Positions 1 through 6,356 of a DNA stretch of 28,162 bases are shown piece by piece. How positions within the stretch are numbered: position 1 is the first letter of the stretch; the number at the start of each line of letters is the position of its first letter. The position numbers and the translations under genes were made by a program. Source of the stretch: Bog-756 sp050014755 (GTDB taxonomy: Bacteria; Actinomycetota; Acidimicrobiia; Acidimicrobiales; RAAP-2); assembly GCA_050014755.1 (NCBI GenBank), contig JBEKCS010000047.1, positions 1 to 28,162 of the forward strand. Direction: 5' to 3'. The notes under the pieces were generated by a model, which saw only the letters and a list, made by a program, of their open reading frames with translations, had not been told where the DNA came from and ran no database searches.

Positions 1-2
1 TG

Positions 3-89
3 GTCGCCCTGGTCCGTGCCGGCGTGACATTCGAGAAGGGGGTGATGGTCGAGCGAACTGACGAGCAGGACGAGGAGGTCGCCGCGTAG
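3..89 (+). CDS. C-terminal end of an unidentified protein (partial)
   Basis: Only the last 28 codons of a reading frame that enters from outside the window are visible, ending with TAG at 87-89. The other two forward frames close earlier (TGA at 25-27 and at 59-61), which mildly favours this frame. The visible residues are charged and acidic at the very end (…DEQDEEVAA). I do not recognise the family. The stop falls about 40 bp before the orphan repeat fragment, so the two are separate reading units even though they share the same frame. Confidence 0.35.
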   Translation, partial: VALVRAGVTFEKGVMVERTDEQDEEVAA

Positions 90-560
90 TCGGTCAGATT
101 CTCATCCACAGGTCTTGACTATTTCTCGGGCTACTGGCTCACGACCTCGAAGGGCATAGTCGATGCGTTCGGGGATGCCGTGTTCTACGGTGACCTCGTG
201 GGCCTCAAGAAGATCGGGGACATCGTGAGCATCACGCCGACCAGCGATCACCTGGGCTACTGGCTCGTCAACTCGGCCGGGGGTGTGTATGCCTTCAATG
301 ACGCCGTCTTCTACGGAAACCTCATTGGAACGGGCTCGAAAGTCGTGGGCTTGGAACCCACGGCTGACGGCCGCGGGTACTGGATGTTCACCAAGACAGG
401 CTCGGTACAGGGCTTCGGTGATGCCGTGTTCTACGGCGATCTCGCAACCACGAACGTCACAGGAATGGCCGTGACCGCGGATGGTGGGGGCTACTGGCTG
501 ACGACCTCGAAGGGCATAGTCGATGCGTTCGGTGACGCCGTGTTCTACGGCGACGTGTAG
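90..560 (+). pseudogene. Orphan fragment of a GYW-repeat secreted-type protein, no start codon
   Basis: The frame is open from the TAG at 87-89 to the TAG at 558-560 and is filled almost entirely by four repeat units. Each begins GYW and continues to a block like AFGDAVFYGDL. Units start at 129, 255, 375 and 489, giving periods of 42, 40 and 38 residues. There is no ATG before the first unit, no signal peptide and no catalytic domain; the GTG at 180 lies inside a repeat and is not a credible start. The fragment is the C-terminal end of a larger exported repeat protein. The same repeat family is fused to a GH26 enzyme at the right end of the window. Members of this family are common in Acidimicrobiia-like genomes, to my recollection; their fold is not shown by the sequence but is compatible with beta-propeller blades. 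It could be a decayed gene, the remnant of a recombination between repeats, or a gene broken by a sequence error upstream. Confidence 0.7.
129..554 (+). repeat. Four GYW repeat units; first and last nearly identical in DNA
   Basis: The 66 bp at 129-194 and 489-554 differ at only four positions, whereas the two inner units are clearly diverged. This suggests recent duplication or gene conversion between the outer units, which is the kind of event that could have removed the N-terminal part of the gene. Confidence 0.75.
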
Positions 561-561
561 C

Positions 562-591
562 GAACCCGTAGGGGCTGCTTTCACGGGCTTC
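562..591 (+). terminator. Candidate terminator hairpin after the repeat fragment
   Basis: Two bases after the stop codon, GAACCCGT can pair with ACGGGCTTC with one bulged base, enclosing a loop of 13 nt. There is no U tract, which is usual for actinobacterial intrinsic terminators. Its position directly after the stop suggests the fragment once was, or still is, transcribed. Confidence 0.4.
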
Positions 592-795
592 GTCCTGGGA
601 GAAGATCTGATCACCTGCATCCGCGTTGAGAGGCGTGTGTAGGCTTGCAGCCGAGACGAGCGTGGTGGCGACCGGGTGCGTTGGGTCGGGGTCGTGGTGA
701 GCGCCCTACCCTCCAGGCAGGAGGCATTCGATTGCCGTCAAGGTGCGGGACCCAGATGCGAGGTTGTCCACACGTTGGCGACGGGACCGCCCACT

Positions 796-1500
796 GTGCC
801 CACTGATCGCCTTGCTGCAACGCTTGCGCGCCTGTCTGATCCCAGTGCGCATGGCACCGGGATGTTACGCCTGTGCCAGATTTCGGTGGAGGTGTCCGGC
901 ACGAGCGGCGCCGGCATCATGCTGCTCTCGGAGAATCTTCCCAGGGGATCCCTGTGCACCACGGACGGGATCTCCCAGTTGATCGACGGATTGCAGTACA
1001 CACTGGGAGAGGGTCCGTCCGTTGACGCCCACTCGAGTGGAAAGGTGGTGGTCGAGCCCCAGTTGACCTCTCCGGCCGCGTATCGCTGGCCGGCGTTCAC
1101 CCCTCCGGTGACCGAGGCGGGCGTACGAGCACTGTTTGGATTTCCGGTACGGATCGGCGCGGTCAGATTGGGCGCCCTCCATCTCTACCGGGATACGTCC
1201 GGTGCCCTCGGAGACGACCAGTATGGGGACCTGGTCTTCATGGCCGACATCGTCGCCCGGACAATTCTGTCGATGCAGGCGAATTCAGGGGGTGGTCACG
1301 TCGCTCGTGAACTCCGAGACGGTGCGAACTTCCACTTCATCGTTCACCAGGCGGCGGGGATGATTGCCGTTCAGCTCGCTATCAGTGTCACCGAGGCGAT
1401 GATCCGCCTCCGTGCACGGGCCTTTCGATCCGAACGGTCCATCGATGACGTTGCCGGCGATGTGGTCCATCGTCGCCTGCGTTTCAGTGCATCTGATTGA
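796..1500 (+). CDS. GAF-ANTAR domain protein (predicted RNA-binding antiterminator)
   Basis: This is a sensor-output protein in which an N-terminal GAF domain (about residues 15-165) is predicted to bind a small ligand or redox signal and a C-terminal ANTAR domain (about 175-232) to bind paired RNA hairpins and promote antitermination. Visible marks are the GEGPS turn in the GAF domain, shared as (D/G)EGP(C/S) with the next two genes, and the ANTAR core HQAAGMI followed by an EAMIRLRARA helix and DVAGDVV. The length of 234 residues fits the family. The frame extends upstream to a GTG at 676, but that extension looks non-coding, so the GTG at 796 is preferred; TTG at 775 is possible. A perfect Shine-Dalgarno AGGAGG at 719-724 does not serve any in-frame start. 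The next gene is a paralogue with the same architecture. The ligand is unknown. Confidence 0.8.
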   Translation: MPTDRLAATLARLSDPSAHGTGMLRLCQISVEVSGTSGAGIMLLSENLPRGSLCTTDGISQLIDGLQYTLGEGPSVDAHSSGKVVVEPQLTSPAAYRWPAFTPPVTEAGVRALFGFPVRIGAVRLGALHLYRDTSGALGDDQYGDLVFMADIVARTILSMQANSGGGHVARELRDGANFHFIVHQAAGMIAVQLAISVTEAMIRLRARAFRSERSIDDVAGDVVHRRLRFSASD

Positions 1501-1545
1501 CGGTGGATGATGTCCGTGCTGAACCGAAAACTGGGTAAAGGGCGA

Positions 1546-1581
1546 TAGAATGTTTTCGGCGGAAGCACTTGAGCGAGTGCT
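1546..1581 (+). promoter_or_regulatory. Possible -10 element and perfect hexaloop hairpin in the second GAF-ANTAR leader
   Basis: TAGAAT at 1546-1551 fits an actinobacterial -10 (TAnnnT), although no convincing -35 lies at the usual distance. Downstream, AGCACT (1564-1569) and AGTGCT (1576-1581) form a perfect 6-bp stem with a 6-nt loop, TGAGCG. ANTAR proteins recognise tandem hairpins with 6-nt loops that usually have A at position 1 and G at position 4. This loop has the G but not the A, and I found no convincing partner hairpin. It may be an autoregulatory site or chance. Confidence 0.3.
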
Positions 1582-1614
1582 GCGAAGAAGTCGTCTCGCC
1601 GGTTGGGAGTAGCG

Positions 1615-2367
1615 ATGTCCAGGGAGGTACTTCTCGTCCGAACCCTTGTCGAGTTGGCCGACAATCTGGTCGACGAGTTCGATGTCATCGACGTTCTGAC
1701 TGTCCTCAGCGATCGGTGCGTGGAGACGCTCGATGTCGATTCGGCCGGCGTGATGTTGGTCGCGCCGAGCGGGGAGCTCCAGGTTGCTGCCTCATCGAGC
1801 GATGCGATGCGTAGCCTCGAGCTGTTCGAGTTGCAGTCCGACGAGGGACCGTGTGTCGATTGCTTCCGCAGCGGCGAACCTATCGTGAATCTCGAACTCT
1901 CCACGGTCAACGAACGATGGCCGCGATTCACCGTACGGGCAATCGAAGACGGGTTTCATTCGGTTCACGCGCTCCCGATGCATTTGCGGAACCAGACCAT
2001 CGGCGCACTCAATATGTTTCGCGTCGGCGAAGGAGCACTGGAAGGGGATGACATTCTCGTCGCGCAGGCCCTCGCTGATGTGGCGACGATTGCGATCATT
2101 CAACATCAGGCGTTGGATGATGCCGCGGCGCTCAATGCGCAGCTCAATGAGGCGCTCAACAGTCGGGTTGTCATTGAGCAGGCGAAGGGAAAGATCAGCG
2201 AATTCTTCGGAGTCGACATGGACGGGTCGTTTCGCCGACTGCGGGCCCACGCTCGACACCACAATCTGGGGCTCACCGAGTTCGCTCGGAGTATCGTCGA
2301 TGGAGCTGCTCCGATTTCCGGACTCGATCCACTGCCGTCGGATCCAGAGCCAGTTCGGGATCGGTGA
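1615..2367 (+). CDS. GAF-ANTAR domain protein, second paralogue
   Basis: Another GAF sensor (about residues 10-160) joined to an ANTAR RNA-binding domain (about 175-235). The GAF carries DEGPCVDCFRSGEP, and the ANTAR core reads IEQAKGKISEFFGV with a following LRAHAR helix and EFARSIVDG. The 250-residue length is normal for the class. The ATG at 1615 is chosen because GGGAG lies about 8 nt before it; a TTG at 1603 would add four residues. By eye this gene is richer in A+T than genes in the metabolic region to the right. It lies between the first GAF-ANTAR gene (114 bp upstream) and the GAF-GGDEF-EAL gene (247 bp downstream), all on the same strand. In ANTAR regulation the target is often in the leader of a neighbouring gene, so the structured gaps before and after this gene are natural candidates. 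Confidence 0.85.
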   Translation: MSREVLLVRTLVELADNLVDEFDVIDVLTVLSDRCVETLDVDSAGVMLVAPSGELQVAASSSDAMRSLELFELQSDEGPCVDCFRSGEPIVNLELSTVNERWPRFTVRAIEDGFHSVHALPMHLRNQTIGALNMFRVGEGALEGDDILVAQALADVATIAIIQHQALDDAAALNAQLNEALNSRVVIEQAKGKISEFFGVDMDGSFRRLRAHARHHNLGLTEFARSIVDGAAPISGLDPLPSDPEPVRDR

Positions 2368-2411
2368 CATTCCTGTGCATGCGGGGTTCAGCGTGTCTCA
2401 CCCACCGACCC

Positions 2412-2464
2412 CGGATCGGGTCGAATCCCCGACGGTCGCCCCCCGATCCGTGCCTGCCTGGCAC
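2412..2464 (+). terminator. Two adjoining stem-loops after the second GAF-ANTAR gene
   Basis: CGGATCGGG (2412-2420) pairs perfectly with CCCGATCCG (2442-2450), a 9-bp stem around a 21-nt loop. It is followed at once by GTGCC (2450-2454) and GGCAC (2460-2464) around a 5-nt loop; the two stems share base 2450. No U tract is present. They start 45 nt after the GAF-ANTAR stop and precede the candidate promoter of the GGDEF-EAL gene, so they could act as a terminator or as a read-through control point. Confidence 0.45.
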
Positions 2465-2514
2465 AGCGCCACACGTCGGGGAACAGCCCGCTCCTTTGGC
2501 CTGACTGCCTCTCG

Positions 2515-2551
2515 TTGATTGCCAGACCCCATGGTGGTACGGTTTTGTACC
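2515..2551 (+). promoter_or_regulatory. Candidate promoter and small hairpin before the GAF-GGDEF-EAL gene
   Basis: TTGATT (2515-2520) and TACGGT (2538-2543) are separated by 17 bp, a plausible sigma-70-type promoter giving a leader of about 65 nt. GGTAC (2536-2540) and GTACC (2547-2551) form a perfect 5-bp inverted repeat around GGTTTT, overlapping the -10 element, so it could be an operator as easily as an RNA hairpin. Confidence 0.4.
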
Positions 2552-2614
2552 GGTTAATTGAGCATCTCACCGCCCGGACCCTGCGGCTGAAGCATGGTAA
2601 GAGGGTGGTGTCAG

Positions 2615-4486
2615 ATGTCGGATGAGCAACAGCTCTCGGAAGTGCTGAGCGAGTTTGCCCGCACCTTGGTGACAGATTTCCCGATTCAGGGGATCCTGGA
2701 CCATCTGGTGAAGCGCATCGTCGATGTTCTGCCCATTTCGGCGGCCGGAGTGACGTTGATCGCTCCTGATGCGAGCCCGCACTACATCGCCGCATCGAAC
2801 GACTCGGCACTGTGCTTCGAACGACTGCAATCCGAAACCGGGGAGGGACCATGCCTTGTGGCCTTCCGGACCGGTGATCCAGTGGCGACTCCCGACCTGC
2901 GGACAGAGGTTCGCTTCCCGAAGTTCACACCACGTGCCTTGTCCGAAGGTTTGCGAGCGGTCTTCGCGTTCCCCCTCACCAATGGACTGAGTCGGATGGG
3001 AGCGCTCGATCTGTATCGAACAGTGCCCGGCTCGCTGGACGCCAGATCGATGAGTGCGGCCCAGACACTGGCCGATGTCGCTTCTGCCTACATGTACAAC
3101 GCACAAGCGCGAGCAGATCTGCAAGAGTCCTCGGACAAGGCGCGGGAGACCGCACTCCACGATCCGCTGACCGGGCTTCCCAATCGCACGCTCCTCCTGG
3201 AGAGGCTGGATCATGCCGTTGATCGCACCCGTCGGTCGGGGATGATCTCTGCCGTTCTCTTTGCCGACCTCGACGGATTCAAACAGATCAACGATCTCTT
3301 TGGCCATTTTGCCGGGGACGAACTGCTCATCTCCATCAGCGAGCGCCTGAGTACAGCACTTCGCCCCGGCGACACGTTGGCCAGGCTCTCGGGTGATGAA
3401 TTCATCATTCTCTGCGAAGATCTCAGTAGCCCGGCGGAGGCCGACGGGATCGCGTCGCGCATGGTCGATGCGGTAGCTGCTCCGTGCGTCCTTTCGTGCG
3501 CTCAGGTCGAAGTGACCGCCAGTGTGGGCATTGCCTTCTCGGGCAACAGTGACCAGTGCCCCGAGCAGGTGCTCCAGGAGGCGGACACCGCGATGTACCA
3601 GGCAAAGCGGAAGGGAGGCGGTCGATTTCAGACCGTCGATGCACGCGAACAGCACCTGGCCGGCCAGCGGGCCAATCTCGAGCGTGATCTCCACGGCGCG
3701 CTGCAACGGGGAGAGCTCCGCTCCCATTACCAGCCGATCGTCGATACCGCCACCTGTCGGATGGTCGGGGTCGAGGCACTCCTCCGGTGGGTACACCCGA
3801 CCCGGGGACTGGTGCCCCCCGTACTGGCCATCCCGCTGGCCGAGCGTTCGGGCCTCATCGGTGAAATCGGTCATTGGATCCTCGATCAGGCGTGCAGGGA
3901 TCGGCACGACTGGATGCGCCACAACCAGGCAAGTGATCTCACGGTCGCCGTCAATGTGTCGGCAACGCAACTCATATCACCCGGGTACATCTCCTCTGTC
4001 GAATCGGTTCTCGAATCGACCGATACTGACCCGCATCTGGTCACGCTTGAAGTCACCGAGAGCGTATTCATCCAGGACAGCGAACAGGCCCTCCTGGTGC
4101 TGGACGAGCTGAAGCGTCTTGGCGTCACGCTTGCCCTCGATGATTTCGGCACGGGATATTCATCACTCAACTACCTCAGGCGCTTTCCCATCGACATCGT
4201 CAAGATCGACCAGGGGTTTGTCTCCGACCTTGGATGGAAATCCGTGAGCTACTCCATCGTCGCCTCGGTGGTCGATCTGGCGCACGTCCTCGGTATGACC
4301 GTGGTGGCCGAGGGGGTCGAGACCATCGAGCAACTCAAGGATCTGGAATCCGTCGGCTGCGACCGGTGCCAGGGTTACTACCTTGCTCGTCCCATGTCCG
4401 ACGTCGCCCTGGACACGCTGATCCACCGAGCGCGGCCCGACCGAGACGTCTATCTGCCGGCGCTTGTCGCAGCCGGATCCTTGTGA
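2615..4486 (+). CDS. GAF-GGDEF-EAL protein, cyclic-di-GMP turnover
   Basis: Predicted bifunctional c-di-GMP enzyme of 623 residues with an N-terminal GAF domain (about 10-165) of the same subtype as the two upstream GAF-ANTAR proteins (GEGPCLVAFRTGDP), a GGDEF domain (about 178-335) and an EAL domain (about 355-605). The cyclase signature is SGDEF (259-263), a variant seen in active enzymes. The product-inhibition site RxxD is intact as RPGD (250-253), exactly five residues before SGDEF. The phosphodiesterase domain has EALLR (387-391), VTES, DDFGTGYSSL (509-518) and EGVET (566-570), so metal-binding and catalytic residues appear complete. No membrane segment is seen, so it is probably cytoplasmic. 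The ATG at 2615 is preferred over the ATG at 2594 because GAGGG lies about 9 nt before it. It converges on the double-GAF gene with only 22 bp between stops. Which activity dominates cannot be told from sequence. Confidence 0.92.
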   Translation: MSDEQQLSEVLSEFARTLVTDFPIQGILDHLVKRIVDVLPISAAGVTLIAPDASPHYIAASNDSALCFERLQSETGEGPCLVAFRTGDPVATPDLRTEVRFPKFTPRALSEGLRAVFAFPLTNGLSRMGALDLYRTVPGSLDARSMSAAQTLADVASAYMYNAQARADLQESSDKARETALHDPLTGLPNRTLLLERLDHAVDRTRRSGMISAVLFADLDGFKQINDLFGHFAGDELLISISERLSTALRPGDTLARLSGDEFIILCEDLSSPAEADGIASRMVDAVAAPCVLSCAQVEVTASVGIAFSGNSDQCPEQVLQEADTAMYQAKRKGGGRFQTVDAREQHLAGQRANLERDLHGALQRGELRSHYQPIVDTATCRMVGVEALLRWVHPTRGLVPPVLAIPLAERSGLIGEIGHWILDQACRDRHDWMRHNQASDLTVAVNVSATQLISPGYISSVESVLESTDTDPHLVTLEVTESVFIQDSEQALLVLDELKRLGVTLALDDFGTGYSSLNYLRRFPIDIVKIDQGFVSDLGWKSVSYSIVASVVDLAHVLGMTVVAEGVETIEQLKDLESVGCDRCQGYYLARPMSDVALDTLIHRARPDRDVYLPALVAAGSL

Positions 4487-4508
4487 GTCGTGCCCTCGTG
4501 GTGGCCGG

Positions 4509-5564
4509 TCACATCGCCAGTGCCCGGTGATCGAGTAGTCCTGTGGTCTGATCACCCACGGTCTGGCGTCGGAGGTGCTCTTCGACGTCGAGACGGATCT
4601 CCAGATTCACCAGCAGGGATGCGACGGCCTGGAGAGCGTTGGTCTCCTCGGATCTCCAGGCCCGGTCACCGAACTTCAGGAATCCCAGTACTCCGACGGT
4701 CGTGCCCGTGCGGACCATCGGGACGATCGCCACAGACACCTCGCTCAATCCGGTGGCCTGCTCTACCAACTCCTGGTAGGTGTCGGGGGCGTTGATCGGC
4801 CGCATGGTGAACGGCTCCTTGAGATCGCGGGTGGCGTCGAACACCGGGTCGACGCCGAAGAGGACCTCGCCGAGTGGATCAGGATCCGGGACGCGCTCCC
4901 GCCGAGGCCACTCGGCGACGAGGACGGTGGACTCGCGATCGAAATTGGTCCGGCGCAGAAAGCAGGCGTCGACCTCGAAGAACTCGCACATGACCTGCAG
5001 GACCCGCTCGAGGGATTCGTGCATCGTCAGTGTCGAGACCGACATCAGGTCGACACCGATGCGGGTGATGAGTGCTTCGAGCCCTGCCCGGAGCGGTACC
5101 GAGGGCTCGGGGTCCTCGTCGTGGACGACCGACCCGCACAGGTCGGCATAGGTCTGCACGCAGGCAACTTCCCTGGCGGTCCAACCCGGAGACTCGCCAA
5201 CCCGTCGAGCCAGCGCGATTGCCCCGATCCGTTCACCTGCCCCGGTCCGGGACTCGGACATGGCGAGATCCCACCGCTCCTGATCGACGGTCAACCCTGC
5301 TTCGCCATGCGGCGCTTTGCCGGCCGCCAGCCAAGCGACCACCTTCCCCTTGAGGAGGGTCATGGTCCTCGGCGGGATCTCGGGATACGCGGAAATGCTC
5401 TCGGTCAGACCGGAGACGGATGCTGCCGACGGCACGAAGAAGACGGCCGATGTCTGGAAGAGTGACTGCAGCGCCCGGACGAAGAGTGCGATGCCTGTCA
5501 CGGGCCGAGTGGGCCGCTTCAGGGGAGCCGGAGCGGCCTGAGGGCAATGGGTACGGTGAATCAT
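4509..5564 (-). CDS. Double-GAF protein ending in a truncated GGDEF domain
   Basis: Cytoplasmic sensor-type protein of 351 residues with a first weak GAF-like region (about 20-150) and a clearer GAF domain (about 165-330), followed by a helix leading into VEEHLRRQTVGDQTTGLLDHRALAM and a stop. The last dozen residues match the start of a GGDEF domain (D-x-L-T-G-L-x-N-R), but the rest of the domain, including the GG(D/E)EF loop, is missing. The reverse strand beyond the stop holds only the antisense of the c-di-GMP gene, so the cyclase half has been lost and this protein cannot be a cyclase. It may still act as a GAF-only signalling protein or be a decaying gene. The ATG at 5564 has a good ribosome site (GGGAG, about 7 nt upstream). 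The gene is divergent from the DUF1269 gene. Confidence 0.75.
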   Translation of the reverse strand: MIHRTHCPQAAPAPLKRPTRPVTGIALFVRALQSLFQTSAVFFVPSAASVSGLTESISAYPEIPPRTMTLLKGKVVAWLAAGKAPHGEAGLTVDQERWDLAMSESRTGAGERIGAIALARRVGESPGWTAREVACVQTYADLCGSVVHDEDPEPSVPLRAGLEALITRIGVDLMSVSTLTMHESLERVLQVMCEFFEVDACFLRRTNFDRESTVLVAEWPRRERVPDPDPLGEVLFGVDPVFDATRDLKEPFTMRPINAPDTYQELVEQATGLSEVSVAIVPMVRTGTTVGVLGFLKFGDRAWRSEETNALQAVASLLVNLEIRLDVEEHLRRQTVGDQTTGLLDHRALAM

Positions 5565-5765
5565 GTCGAGCTCCCGATAGAGGGATTCAGATTGTGCATC
5601 GACACGGTCGCCCGTTTCCTTGAGCCGAGCCCGTTGGTGGCGGAGTCGGCGAATGGGTCCCGGGGTGCGGTCGGATCAGTCGGGCGGCTCCCTTCGGGCG
5701 GAAGGGGCGGTCGGAGTGAGCGGTCGGTACGCTCGTCTGAACACAACACCAGGAGACGAGGACAC

Positions 5766-6275
5766 ATGGCGAAGCACGGGGACCTGTTCATCTTCATCGG
5801 CACCTACTCGGACAGAGAGGCGGCCCAGGCGGACGTCGAGGAGGTCATGGAACTGCACTCGGTGGGCGCTGTGGGGAGCTACGACGCGGCGATCGTGACC
5901 AAGGATGCCGAGGGGAAGATCCATTCGACCAAGATCGAGATGGCGACTCACCACGCCGGATGGGGTGGGGCGGTTGCCGGTGGGTTGATCGGGCTCCTGT
6001 TCCCGCCGGCGCTCGTCGGCACCGCGCTCGTCGGCGGAGCCATCGGTGCAGTCGGTGGCCACCTCTGGCGGGGCATGTCCCGGTCCGATGTGAAGGAACT
6101 CGGCGAGGCCATCGACGAAGGAGGGGTGGCCCTCGTCGTCGTCGGCGAGAACAAGATGGAGCAGACGCTCGACATCCACGGGTTCGGGGCCGAGAAGCAT
6201 GTACTGAAGAACGTCGACGTCGCCCTCGAGGACCTCGACAATGTCGTCGCCCAGGCCGTGGACGAGGTCAGGTAG
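5766..6275 (+). CDS. DUF1269 family membrane protein
   Basis: A 169-residue protein matching the DUF1269 family: an N-terminal alpha/beta part with a YSDREAAQADVEEV helix, a central Gly/Ala-rich hydrophobic stretch (about residues 60-100, with GGLIGLLFPPALVG) and a C-terminal soluble part. Function of the family is unknown; members often appear beside stress or transport genes. The ATG at 5766 is strongly supported by AGGAG at 5751-5755, so the longer open frame starting at 5547 is not used. Its upstream 200 bp also carry the start region of the divergent double-GAF gene. It converges on the alcohol dehydrogenase gene. Confidence 0.85.
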   Translation: MAKHGDLFIFIGTYSDREAAQADVEEVMELHSVGAVGSYDAAIVTKDAEGKIHSTKIEMATHHAGWGGAVAGGLIGLLFPPALVGTALVGGAIGAVGGHLWRGMSRSDVKELGEAIDEGGVALVVVGENKMEQTLDIHGFGAEKHVLKNVDVALEDLDNVVAQAVDEVR

Positions 6276-6356
6276 TCCGGACACCCGGCCGACGACCCCG
6301 GCTCCGGACACCCAGGTGGAGGCCGTGTTCCCCGGTTCGATCTCCCCGTGGCCCGT

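Noticed and set aside
743..982. 79-residue forward frame starting at a GTG downstream of AGGAGG
   Set aside because: The Shine-Dalgarno is about 18 nt away, composition is Arg/Cys/Pro-rich, and it lies across the GAF coding frame.
2411..2436. tRNA T-arm-like sequence (GGGTCGAATCCCC)
   Set aside because: One base short of a T arm, and no acceptor, D or anticodon arms can be drawn around it; better explained as part of the larger stem-loop.
6277..6312. 11-bp direct repeat TCCGGACACCC in the gap after the DUF1269 gene
   Set aside because: Only two copies in GC-rich DNA, no associated gene or symmetry; likely chance.
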